A DNA stretch of 64,000 bases from NCBI RefSeq assembly GCF_032884065.1, contig NC_088872.1:32522917-32586916 (forward strand). The letters run 5' to 3'. The notes beneath the pieces were generated by a model that ran no database searches, was not told the DNA's origin, and worked only from the letters and a program-made list of their open reading frames with translations. Below, piece by piece: positions 1 through 11,884 of this stretch (within the stretch, counting starts at the first letter, position 1; every line of letters starts with the position of its first letter). The DNA comes from Artemia franciscana. Its lineage: Eukaryota; Arthropoda; Branchiopoda; Anostraca; Artemiidae. The translations under genes and the position numbers were made by a program.

Positions 1-16
1 AATATTTAATATACAG

Positions 17-3000
17 AATGGATCAAGCTGTCAAAATCATATGCAGTTTACTGATCCTATTAATTCAAGTATGTTTTGTCAATGTGTATCTGACATAGAG
101 GTAGAAATAGACGACATAAAATTCTGCGCTTGCTCAGATATTTCTATTATCACGGACATTAAAGATACTTATACGCTAGTGAACGGTAAACTGTTGCGTC
201 AAAAAACTTTTAGTGTAGCTGAAGATGAAACATACTGCCAATGCACATCGTCCAAATTTATATGCAGTGATTTCCTTATTTGTTCAAATTTAAGATGTTT
301 AAACAATAGAATGGTTGATCTTGTTACCTCTAGAAGAGCACTGCGTCCCTTTAGACACGTTTATGTAGATGGCGAAAACACTTGTCCAAGGAGTCCATCC
401 ATAGCAAGTGTCACTGAGTTGATTCATTTCAAAAAAGCAAGTAAAAATCAACTAAAGAAAGGTGCAAAAGCTCTACGTGATCCAAGTTATAATTCAACTC
501 TAGAATGGCTGAAAAATTGTAACCTCGTTGAATCATTGTCGCAAAATATGAGACAAGAACGTTCAATCTTGTCTCCACTCAGATTTCCTCAGTATTCTAA
601 ATCTACTAGAATTGTGGAACGCTTAGCCAGAAAACGTAAGAAAAGTAGCGCAAAAAGTAAAAAAGAACAAACGCCACATTTGGAAGAAAACCAAGAAATT
701 GGCTCAAAAGTTTCATCTGTAATTGCCAATAATTATCAAAAACAAACTTTTGAAAAAGAAAAGGAGAGTATAAAAACATGCCGTGGATATAAAACTTTAA
801 CCGACGTTTCAAAAATATCAACTAGTAAAAAATTTGGGTTGACTTACGATGAACTTCGTAAGCTTAGAAATAAAATTACTAACGAACGAAATACTGGAGA
901 AGTTTCTAGCCCCAAACAGCAAAGAAACCAGAAGTGTGCAACAAATAAGTCAATTGTATCATCATCAATGGGTACCAGTAAAGACTCCACGGGGATTATC
1001 TCCATCTTAGAATTGAAACAAAAGTTAAAGGGCTTTAACTTGAGAAATAAAGAAAAGATTGCCACAGCGGGATCCTTTTCAAACAAATTACCACCTACAG
1101 TTGACGTTAGCCTGTATAGAAGTTCCAGCAATGAAAGAGAAAATGGCTCAGAAAAAAGCGAAGCTGAGAAAACCCAGCCTCTAGAGAGTCGTGAATCTTT
1201 TCTTCCGAATAAAGAATGCATGCAAGAAACGCTCAAAGCAAAAACTTGTGGAAGGGAATTTTCAAGACATTATTACTTTGAAAATCACCAAAGGGGATCT
1301 TTGGAAAATATAAGGGACCAAAATCAACCCGTAAACAAGCAAAAAATAAAAGGTCTACATGCGAAAAAAACAAAAAACCTTGCAAATTATGACCTCGAAG
1401 GTCAACCGAAAAACAATGATGATTTCAGATCAGAGATGGATGAATTGAGACAGCATGAGCGTCAACTTATGGAGCCCTCAAATCATTCTAGTGAAGTACT
1501 CTGTTCTTTAAATTCAACTCGTAATGATTCTTGTGAGTTTCCTAGAAGAAGTTTTCCTCAAAATTATGTAGATAAAAACTCAGTTTTGGGAAATCCAATC
1601 TCTAGTTCACTAAAGAGAAGAGTAGAGCCAATTGATTATGTGGGAAACATTGTTCCAGTAAAATATAAAAGTAAGCATCCTATGGAGAGTCAGATATGCT
1701 CAGATGGTAACTTAAGGAAACTTTGGCTACGAAAGTCTACCGGGAAGATTATCAATGACAAAGAGGTAATTGAAAAAATAGGAATGGAAAATATTGGTTC
1801 AAAGAAACTGAATAGTTGTGCTCAAGGCCACCTCTCGAAGCAAAAACTACGTAACATAAATACAGGACAACGTCATAATAGAACACAAGGGCAAACTAAT
1901 ACAGAACTGGTAAAAAGCAAGCAAGAAAAGAAAGATGCTCCAAAGTATAATAAACAAAAGCCTACGGCTGGCTCACCTGGTGCAAAATCATGCCATTTTA
2001 AAAGTGATTTTAGTTCCGAAAATCAAACTCAGAATGAATTTGGTTTTGCCAACTGTAGTTCTGACCGAGAATTGATCCTTGATAATGTTTTTGATGCAGA
2101 AGGGGCCTACAAAGAAGAGAAAAATACTAGAAAAAAGGAGGTGGATTCATCGCTTTGTAATTCAAATCCACTTAAAACAGTAGACAGTAGACATATTTTT
2201 GAAGCTCAACAGCCTAATAATACTAGTAAGTATGGAACAAACCATATTTTGAATGAAAAATTGTCTAACAAAGTTGAAACCCAAAAAAATAAAACTCACG
2301 AAAAGTTAGTTCAAGAATTCATTTGTAAGGAAGAAGTGTCAAGTAAAGAAACTTTTAAAGAGCCAGGTAATGTTGAGCAAACATGTAAATCCCAATATTC
2401 TATGGTTGCTTCCTTAGAAACTGGTCAGGTAAACGACCGGTTGCTTGTAGTTGTTGGTACAAATGAAACAGACAGTAATTTGATTGAAGAAACATCTTTT
2501 GTTCGAGTTTTAAAAAAAGACAGCAAACCAGACCTAAGTGATGATCAAATAATGCGAGTTCTTCATAAACCAACTGGTGCTATCCGTCAAGAAAATCAAG
2601 AGGATTCAGGGATTGTGTCAAACTTGAGCTCTCAGAAGCTGTCCGATAGTCAAAGTTCATGTACAAGTAAAACCTTTGCTAAAAGGGTCTGTGAAAATGA
2701 AATGCTACCATCTGAACATTTGGAAATGACTAAAAGCTGTGATAGTAGCTCCGATATCCTTTGGATAGAACAGGATAATTCCCGTGTGGAAAGCTCTGCA
2801 AACCCGAACGCTCACAGAGTATATTTATCAGGTCATCCAAATAACACAGAAAATTTAATAGGAAACTCAAACATTTTCGATGAAACTTCAGGTTTTAGTA
2901 ATAAAGAAAGTATTAAAATACCCCTCTATAAAATATCTGAAGAGAGTGATAAAGCCCCTTCAGTATCATTGTTTAATTCTGAGGTAGTCTCAGAAAACTT

Positions 3001-6000
3001 AAAAAATATACCGGTTGATGATCCAAAATCCAACAGACTGGACACCGAAAAATCACGTGAAAACAATTTAAAAAATGAAAATTTGTCTGCACACATTTCG
3101 GGTAAAGAAACATCTTTATTTCTCAAACCAGACAAGAAAGACTTCCGTTCCTATGAAATCCGTGGTAGCACTTATTCAGAAAACAAAAATGAACAAGAAA
3201 ATAATGAAAATACCGATAAATCGAAACTTGAGAGTATTGATGTCTTTTCCAAATTACAGACGAGTCAAAAAAGTACGAAAGATTTAAGTGATTTTGAATT
3301 CAACATGCCCGTTAGAACTTCTGCAATTTTTCAATCTGATATTGCCAATGAGAGTGTCGAAAATCCACCAAATCCAATAATTGGTGCCAGTAATTTTGAC
3401 ACCCAGAAAGAAGTTGATAGTACAATAGGACAATGTCTAGATAATATCAGTAATAGTACTGAACGTTTTAATGCTAATCTTAGAAGTATAAAACACTCAA
3501 GATATGATCGAACTCTTAGCAGACTAAGTCAAATACGGTGTGATTATATTGATCCCTGCTGTTCCCACGATCCTGCACGTTCAATAACTGAAGCAGCTTC
3601 ATCATATAATATTGAAACTGGTAAAACAGAGGCTGAAAAAATTGACGAGATTCACACTTCTGGGTACTCTTTCTACTCAAAGTCTAATGACTCTCCTGAT
3701 AAGCGTAATTCAAAGGAGGAATATGAAAATCCACCTTTGGGAATGAAAACCGACCATTACAGTAAAGGATGTAAAGGGAAAATTGCTGATAATCTTCGAG
3801 AGTCCGTTCATCAGCAGGTAAAAGGTAATGAGATATTGTTAAAAGATCTCAGTTCTGGTTACGCCGGATTGCAAAAAGACTGTGAATATACCCAACTTTG
3901 TGATGCTGCGACAAGAGAAAATACACATATAGAGGAAAATGAACTTCTGCTTGATAAAGGCATAAATAAAACTAATGTTACATCAGTGAAAGAGTCTAAT
4001 GGAGATTCTCCATTATCTGTCATACTGGCAAAGCAAGCTGAAAATATTGACCGTTCTGAGAGGTCAGAAAATATTACGGATCCAGACGTAAGTCTATACT
4101 CTTATCAACAGTCTACGAATACGAACACACAACAACAGAATGAATTTGGAAAAGAGAGTGAAAAGCGAAATCTTCTTGAACCTTTGCCTGAAGATCGTGC
4201 TTTATTTCAAAACAAAGCTATTGATAGTCGGTATGAGACTTTTACAAATATTACCGTGGAAAGTTGTGTCGAAGCCTTGGTTTCAGCTGACACCTTGGAA
4301 AGTAACATTCTTATGAAGCCAGAAAAACCAATTAAAGGTACTTTTGATCCATTTATGCATGAAAAACAACACCCACAGTTTGCAACACTAACTGAAAGTG
4401 ATTCTGTGATGAATCCGTCTTTTATAGGTAGTGATGGAACAATTACTGGATATACGATGCCTAGTATAGAAGAAAAAGCACAAAAAAGTGTTGGACTCAT
4501 CCCAGAAGAAACAGACAAAGATCATGTCCCGCAGTATGGGGAATCCTTCGCAAGCTCTTCTGACTTTAGTTGTGGGATGGAAGTTGGAAATGCAAAAAGG
4601 TTAGTGGCAAGAAATACAAACGCAGATCCCGCATCCACTGCAGAAAGTGTTGGAGCACTTCCTCATGTTGGTCATGCTATAAGAAATAATTCCTTTCGGT
4701 CGCTTACTAAACCTCATGAAGATTCTGCATCTTCAATAGATTACAAAGCTTTTCAAATGGAATTTCACAATTCACCTGAACGGTTTTCTGTAAAGTCAAA
4801 AGAGATTTTAGGGAAATTTCAAAATGAACTCGATGAAAGATCTAAGCAAAAAGTAATTAGTGTTGAATCTGAAAATTTTCGCTTGGGCAATCCGAGGGAT
4901 GATATTAAGACAGATGGACAAAGAATAAATCAGGAGGATCTCCAAAGCAATGTTTGGAAGGCGATAAATTTACAGGAATCAGCCCAGAATTTTGGGTTAA
5001 ACTTTGCTAGAAAAAAAATTGATTTAGGTAACAGCTCAAGCGATGCGAGGGAAGAATCTGTTGATCCTGAAATTCTGAGCATGGAAACGAATAATCACAA
5101 AATGAAGCATCCAAACCAAGGCACATGGCGTAAAAAGTCATACGAAATTATTGATTCTTCTGACGATTATTTTATTCTACCCAAGAACACAAACAAGCTT
5201 CAGAATCAAGAAAATCTTGAGGAACTTGACTCCTTAACGAAATTTGACGATCAAAGAAGCTCAAATACAATTGATGGTGACTATAAATTTGAAAATTTAA
5301 AAACTCCTTTCAAAGAAGACAAAACTACACATGACTCTCCATTAAGTCTGTTCAATACCAAGCGAGAAATATTTCCTAATAAATCATCCATCATCACAAG
5401 CCAAGATTATAGTAGAAGCTCTATTAAAAGACAGCCCAACACTACTCTGAAGCGAGATGATGAGGACGGGAAGTCAAGTCCTATTCCCTCGTGCAGTCAG
5501 AAATATGAGAATCCATTGTCGCCGAGCGTTATGCACAACAATATCCTAGCAACGGAACAAAGTACTTTTGAGCTTCAGAACTTCTCCGATAGTAATCCTA
5601 GTGAAACAAACGGGAAAAGCTTGATGAAATTTTCATTTATAAATCGCAATAATCCCACGGGTGTAAATTCTAAGAATGTACTTCCAAGAAGTTCAAAAAA
5701 GGCGTTTCAATCTGGTTTTAGCCAATTGGATAATGTATCTACTACAGAAGCAGAAAGGAAGAGACCTGGTACAATGCTAAGTTCCTTACAGAGGGAAATC
5801 CCAAGCGGTACACCTGGCAGCCAAATACAATCATTTAGTACCACACCTTCTGGAAGCAACTCGCTTCGAAACATGCGTGACTATCTTAGAGCCAAACAGG
5901 ACGATGGTGGCCCCCCTACTTCCTCTCAACTTAGACAAAAGGATACAAATATCACTGGCGCTTTTTTGGCTATTGATGAACTGAAAAAAGAAAAAGCAAT

Positions 6001-6040
6001 ATTATTGAAGAAGATTAAAGGACTAATGGAAATCATTGAG
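17..6040 (+). CDS. Gene A, giant exon (5' end of gene lies left of window): large Ser/Lys/Asn/Glu-rich protein, unrecognised
   Basis: The frame is open for 6 kb and stays open through the left edge, so the first ATG (41) need not be the true start. A splice acceptor (TTAATATACAG) ends at 16, so I begin the exon at 17. The exon ends at 6040 (ATTGAG|GTTAGT, phase 0); the ORF's last 25 codons are intron read-through. The product looks disordered, polar and charged, as in large scaffold or nuclear proteins. Counting from Met41, a Cys-rich N-terminus holds three F/Y-C-x-C pairs (C13/C15, C29/C31, C66/C68) plus C75, C81 and C86. Basic runs sit near residues 195-210. A hydrophobic-acidic patch EIIDSSDD (about 1702-1709) resembles a SUMO-interaction motif. 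The last 25 residues are a heptad-like Lys/Leu/Ile helix continuing into the next exon. I recognise no catalytic domain and assign no function. Confidence 0.85.
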
Positions 6041-7480
6041 GTTAGTAATCAAATCTTCAGTAAATGCTCAAAGCTCCATTTTTTCAGTAATTTATATATT
6101 TTCAACAAAAGCTGATAATGTAAAAAAAGTCTTATAAAAAGAGCAAGGAAGTAGCAGAAGTTACCACCTTAAATAAACTAAATAAAGACAATATTTCTCC
6201 ATCATCTAATTCCTTTAATTCGTTCCTCGTGATAAAAAGTTGCCTTGATAAAAGTATTTGACTATTTTTGGCAAATATTTGAATAAAAAACTGAGTCATT
6301 TGCTTAACAATATTTCCCTCCTTAGTTCTAAGTATCTAGTTTCATAACACGAAATAGCCTGGCGAGGGTTAACCAAGTTGTACACACGGTAAACAAGGAC
6401 TTCTGATGGATAATTTGTGTTAGATGTAAGTAATTGGAGCACTACAATATGGGATGAAATTGGCTTAATTTGTTTTTTATTCCTTCTTGACTAATAGATC
6501 TTCAGAAAAATCATAGGAAAATCTCCAAAGCAAACCAAGCATTTAGATCTAAGAGCTCTCTGGGTGGACCTTATAGCAATAGTTCTTGGCCTACTTTAGT
6601 CTTTCAATTTTTCAAACTCAGTTTTTGTACAATGATGTTGTGGGGTATGCAGGTGGCGTCAAAGCCCATTCCTTTCTTCCGATATTCTAAATTTTTCCCA
6701 ATTTCTGTGCATTTCTTGTCCTTAATACCAAAAAATAAGTTTTTTCATCATTCCTCCACTAAAAAAACAAAAACAAATCCTGCGTGCGTTTCTGCAACAA
6801 TAAACTTTGGAATTAACAAAACTATCGACGAACAGGTGAAATTCAAATAAAACAATTTATATTTTGGAAATGAAACAGGAATGTATCCATGATGTTTTTT
6901 ATAAATCAAAATATCTCTGCTTTTTTCCTAATTAGCTTACTGCATTGACTTGTAAAAGCGTTAAAAATAAAGCCTAAAAAAAGAAGAAAATTTATCTAAC
7001 CTTAGTTTCCTGTAAAATTTCGAAATTACTACTGCTAGAAACTGGTTGCAGCGTTAAGCCGTCAGAAGTCGGCACATTGTCAAACACTTCTCCATATCAT
7101 CCTGTTTTAAGGCAAAACTATGGCTGGCTCAACGAAAATCCCTGCTTGGGTCTAAGCTACTTGCTGGATTTTTATAGCCTCTTTTTGCAGCCTTTTGAGT
7201 TTCTAGACCCTATTTTGACCACAATTCCCTCCCTCCAAAATAGAGTATTGTTATATCCTAGGTAGAGGATGAAATTTCACCTTGATCAGCGACAAAAAGG
7301 ACTCAAACTCAAAACCCCAAACTTTTTATGCCCCTCCCTCATTTAAATTTTAATTTTGTAACGTTTGTGCGGGGGGGGGGTGCTCAATGACTTCTCAGTG
7401 TTCTATGACGATTGGATGAGTGGTTTAGTAACGCATAAAGGATAGACAAGCATGCATATAAACGTTGCCCTATATATTAA
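6041..7480 (+). other. Gene A intron 1, first part
   Basis: This stretch begins with the donor GTTAGT. It is AT-rich, and its short ORFs have no composition or motif that supports coding. A G10 homopolymer lies at 7371-7380. I see no recognisable element before the fold-back repeat that starts at 7481. Confidence 0.5.
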
Positions 7481-7975
7481 ACAGTTCGTGGTTACGAACT
7501 GTAAGTAAGGAGCGACCCGGCCTAATAGTAACTGAAACTCTAAAAAATTGAATTTTGTTACCAATAGATACATCAAAAGAATTGCCCTTTTTAAGTGGCG
7601 AAAAAAATTGGAGGGCAACTAGGCCCCCTCCCGAGCTCATTTTACCCAAAGTCACCGGATCAAATTTTTAGATAGCCATTTTGTTCAGCATAGTCGAAAT
7701 ATCTAATAACTATGTCTTTGAGTACGACTTAATCCCCCACTTTCTCTGGGGGAAGGGCTGCAAGTTGAACTTTGGGGGCTGGAAATTTTTTATTGTTTTG
7801 AAAAGTAGAGTTGTAAGAAAGAGTCAAACTTTAGCGTAAAAAGCGGGGCGTTGAGGAGGGAACAGTCCCTTTCTTATACGGAATAAGTTCTATTCGTGTT
7901 AAGTTCTAATGTCGCTCCTTACTTTCAGTTAAAAAATAAAAACTTGTTTTTTTATTTGATATATATTATATCAAA

Positions 7976-8080
<105 letters not shown>

Positions 8081-8351
8081 TATATATATTAATAATATAT
8101 TAATATATAATATTAATATAAATATAATATACATTATATTTGTTTCTTATATATATTTTGAGGAATTCATATTTTTTATATAGATATTTTTATAAGCAGT
8201 ATTTTTCTACTTTTCGCTTTGCCACTTGAGTACAATATGATTAAAAAGATAGGGAATGCTCAGAATTTATACCCGTGGAGGGTATTTGACATTTCCTTTG
8301 AAAGGCAGCTTGGGACTTGGCTCTTGCAGACTATTAAATAATAAAAAAAAA

Positions 8352-8603
8352 GTTGTTTAACTACAAGTAGGGAGCGATATTAAAACTTAAAACGAACAGA
8401 AATATTCCGTATGTGAAAGGGATTGTCCCCTCCTCAACGCCCTGCTCTTTACGCTAAAGTTTGACTCTTTCTCACAACTCTACTTTTTAAAACCATAAAA
8501 ACTTCAGCGTAAAGACCGAGGCGTTGAGGAAAGGACAACCCATTTTATATACAGAATAATTCCTGTTCAAGTTTTAATGTCGCTCCTTACTTTCAGTTAA
8601 AAA
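8352..8603. repeat. Palindromic hairpin module 1
   Basis: The left arm 8352-8458 (GTAGGGAGCGATATTAAAAC to CTCTTTACGCTAAAG) and right arm 8504-8603 (CAGCGTAAAG to TGTCGCTCCTTAC) are imperfect reverse complements of about 100 bp around a spacer of about 45 bp. The right arm alone recurs at 7831-7925. Confidence 0.8.
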
Positions 8604-8935
8604 ATAAAAACTTACATCCCTTACAGGAATGTAAAAACTTACATTCCTGTTCTTAGCTCCTTACTTGCAATTAAAAAAATTAGTTTTTTTTCTATTTTGT
8701 TTCTGAACGTTTCTGAATTAATGCATGTTTTGATTTTGGCTCACTGCATATGAATAATTAAAACGAAATTTGTATATTAATTTTGTTTTGGCTAAACGGC
8801 TTTCTCCTAGTTTTGATCGGACGATTTTGATAAGAGAAGGACTTTTTATTTCTTAAGAACGTTTTTATTAGTAATAAATATACTTAACTTACGAATTAAC
8901 GTACGTAACGAACTGCTATATTTGTATATTTTTAT

Positions 8936-9117
8936 TACGTATATGAGGGGATTAGCCCCCTCGTCAATACCTCGCTCTTTACAGTAAAGCTTGAATTTTG
9001 TCCCAATTCTTACCCATGAATTACGAAGGCCGTAGAATAAATAGCTGAAATTACTAAAAATACTTTAGCGTAAAGAGCGAGGCGTTGAGGAGGGGACCAC
9101 CCCTTTCATATACGGCA
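8936..9117. repeat. Palindromic hairpin module 2
   Basis: Left arm 8936-8990 (CGTATATGAGGGGATTAGCC to CTCTTTACAGTAAAG) pairs with right arm 9063-9117 (CTTTAGCGTAAAGAGCGAGG to TTTCATATACG). The spacer contains TTACGAAGGCCGTAGAATAA. Confidence 0.8.
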
Positions 9118-9486
9118 CAATTTCTGTTCGTTTTAAGTTTTAATGTAGCTTCTTACTCGCAGTTAAAAAAAAACTTATTTCTATTATTTAATTTCTGAAG
9201 GTTTTTGATTAATACATGTTTTGATTTTGGCTCACCGCACATGAATAATTAAAACGAAATTTGCATATTAATTTGTTTTTTGGCTAAATGACTTTCTCAT
9301 AGTTTTGATCGGACGATTTTGATAAAAAAAGGGGTAGAGAAGGAGGCCTAGTTGTCCTCCAATTTTTGGTTACTTAAAAAGGCAACTAGAACTTTTTATT
9401 TTTTTACGAACCTTTTTATTGGTAATAAATGTACGTAACTTAAGAATTAACTTACGTAACGAACTTCTATATTTGAATAGTCTTAT

Positions 9487-9664
9487 TACATAGGGGTTGC
9501 CTCCTCGTCAATACCTCGCTCTTTACACTAAAGCTTGAATTTTGTCCCAACTCATTAATAATGACCCTTGAATCACAAAGGCCGTAGAATAAACAATTGA
9601 AATTACTAAAAATTCTTTAGCGTAAAGAGCGAGGTATTGTAGAGGAGACGAATCCTCTTGTTTG
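9487..9664. repeat. Palindromic hairpin module 3
   Basis: Left arm 9487-9533 (CTCCTCGTCAATACCTCGCT...CTAAAG) pairs with right arm 9616-9664 (CTTTAGCGTAAAGAGCGAGG...). The spacer is the same type as in module 2 (CACAAAGGCCGTAGAATAAA), so the two modules are paralogous. Confidence 0.75.
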
Positions 9665-9904
9665 GGTAATAATTTCTGTTTGTTTTAGGTTTTAATCCTG
9701 CTCCTTACTTCCAGCTGAAAAGCTTTTTTTATTTATTTTCTCATTGTTTTTATTAATAATGCTATAAAATCCTGCGCCCCCTTCATGGAAATTCACTTCC
9801 CTCATGATAAATTCCTGCATGGATTGATCCTCCCACGTAACACCCCCTTCCCTCAATGCGAAAAAAGTCCCCCTGATATCGTCTGTACACTTCTCGATAA
9901 CCAT

Positions 9905-9907
<3 letters not shown>

Positions 9908-9949
<42 letters not shown>
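9908..9949. repeat. (TA)n microsatellite
   Basis: A pure TA array of about 21 units bounded by ACCATTA on the left and TAATGGT on the right, so the array lies at the centre of a small inverted repeat. Confidence 0.95.
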
Positions 9950-9954
<5 letters not shown>

Positions 9955-10952
9955 TGGTAAAAATTGTAACTTGCAGCCCCTCCCCCGGGGACTGTGGGGG
10001 ATTAAGTCGTCCCGAAAGACATAATTATTAGGTTTTTCAACTATACTAAACAAAATGGCTATCTCGAAATTTTGATCAGGTGACTTCGGGAAAAAAAGCG
10101 TGGGAGGGGGCCTAGGTGCCCTCCAAGTTTTGGTCACTTAAAAAGAGCACTAGAACTTTTAATTTCTGTTATAATGAGCCCTCTTGCGAACTTCTTGGAC
10201 CACTGAATCGATACGATCACCCCTGGGAAAAAAAAAACAACAAAAAAACTAATAAACTCTAGATCTGCCAGAAAACGCATCCGTGATGTGTCTTCTGGCA
10301 AAAAAAAACAACAAAATTCCACATTCTTGTAGACAGGAGCTTGAAACTTTCTAGTAGGGTTCTCTAATACTCTGAATCTGATGGTGTGATTTTTGTTAAG
10401 ATTTTATGACTTTTAATGGGTGTTTCCCCCTATTTTCTAAAATAAGGCAAATTTTCTCAGGCTCTCTTACTTTTGATGGGTAAGACTAAACTTGATGAAA
10501 CTTACATATTTAAAATCACCATAAAAATGCAATTCTTTTGATGTAACTATTTAAAATTCCATCTTTTAGAGTTTCGGTTCCTATTGAGCCGGGTCGTTAC
10601 CACGAACTGTTTGATTTACCACTCTTACGCAAATGCAAAACAACTTTAAAAATCTTACAATGCCTCCAGTTTGTACAAAAAAAACAAAGTGATTTTGGAG
10701 GACTTCAAGTCAATGTCTCTAAATGACTAAATTAAGGTCTTAACTAAAAATTAGGGCATAAGAAATGCTTAGAATCCATTTACTGTATAGCACATGTTAT
10801 AAAATTTCTTACAAATTCCTGTACTATACAGCATACATGATCATATTCAATAATATCCATCAAAATTGGAGTATACTTACCAATTCTAATTGACATTGTA
10901 TTTATAAAAAGAACATGGACGAAATGGCAAAATAAGAAAAGCATATTTTTAG

Positions 10953-11125
10953 GGGATTGAAAAAGAAAAGGCTGAAATAGAAGCAAAACGCGAGGATATT
11001 GAAAAAATGTATGCAGATCTAGAGGCCCGATCTAGTGACAAAGATGACAATTTACGGTATGTGCTAAGACTTACGTCGATGCTGGATTTCCTCATCTCTG
11101 TTTTAAAGAAAAACAATGAAAAACG
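10953..11125 (+). CDS. Gene A, exon 2 in window (coiled-coil)
   Basis: The acceptor (CATATTTTTAG) ends at 10952. The frame continues in phase 0 from the giant exon: GIEKEKAEIEAKREDIEKMY and onward, a charged helix extending the Lys/Glu-rich segment that ends exon 1. The exon closes at 11125 with AAACG|GTGAGT (phase 2), and its last split codon is completed as Arg by the A at 38022. A second good donor (TTTACG|GTATGT) lies 69 nt upstream at 11056/11057 and has the same phase. Isoforms with or without 23 residues (starting YVLRLTSMLDF) would therefore both stay in frame. Function unknown. Confidence 0.82.
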
Positions 11126-11503
11126 GTGAGTGTATCTAAATTATTTTACATTCAATAGCCTTTTCAGCAGAGTTTTCGAAGTATTTTAAAAAACCTTTGA
11201 ATTTAAAAAGAATTGTCCTCAATCCTCTTGTCTTACTAACGAAATAAATTCGTACAAAAGATAAAGGAGGATAAAGATCGTCTAGAGCCGTTGTTGGCGC
11301 ATAAGGCGTTGAGTCAACGTTTCTATTGCTGGGTCTTTATTACAAGGAAAAGGAGCAAGCCTGTCCCCCAACCTTGCCGCAAAATATGCCCACCGAATAT
11401 ACATTCATTTTTATATTGTCCAGTAAAATTACCAGAATTACTGAAATTATGTTATGAAATTATCAAAAAAAAAAAATTTATTCTTAGGGCAATGATTACG
11501 TTG

Positions 11504-11529
11504 TTTTTTTTTTTTTTTTTTTTTTTTTT
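11504..11529. repeat. Poly-T tract in intron 2
   Basis: A T26 homopolymer, possibly the reversed poly-A tail of a retroposed copy. I see no identifiable body attached to it. Confidence 0.6.
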
Positions 11530-11646
11530 GTTAGCTTTAATTCAAACGTAGGATTGCCAGTTCTCTGGTACAACAACTTCTTTGATCTGGGGTCCATTAT
11601 TGGGTGGACTTCTTATTTTCTAAAAATTGGCACATACAACCCAATA

Positions 11647-11707
11647 GTTGTGTCACCATACTATGCATGGTGACACAACCATGACATAAAGATAGTATAC
11701 TATCTTT
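11647..11707. repeat. Two adjacent perfect palindromes just upstream of a Helitron 5' end
   Basis: GTTGTGTCACCAT (11647-11659) pairs perfectly with ATGGTGACACAAC (11667-11679) across a 7-nt loop. Nine bases later AAAGATAGTATACTATCTTT (11688-11707) is a perfect 20-bp palindrome. They end 15 bp before the Helitron TC start. Confidence 0.85.
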
Positions 11708-11884
11708 AAAAACGGGCAATAATCCATATATATATAAATAAGTTGTTTGTCTGTGGGTCTGTCGAGTGACTTCATGTCATCATGTCATGTCATCATGAAG
11801 TTAGTTGTCGTCATGTTTGTTATGACGATGACGTCATTAAAGGTATTTAAGACATTCGTTCACGGAAAAATGTTTAATTGTAAA

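Noticed and set aside
6041..6115. Last 25 codons of the giant ORF as protein
   Set aside because: The strong donor GAG|GTTAGT at 6040 and the phase-matched exon at 10953 make this intron read-through.
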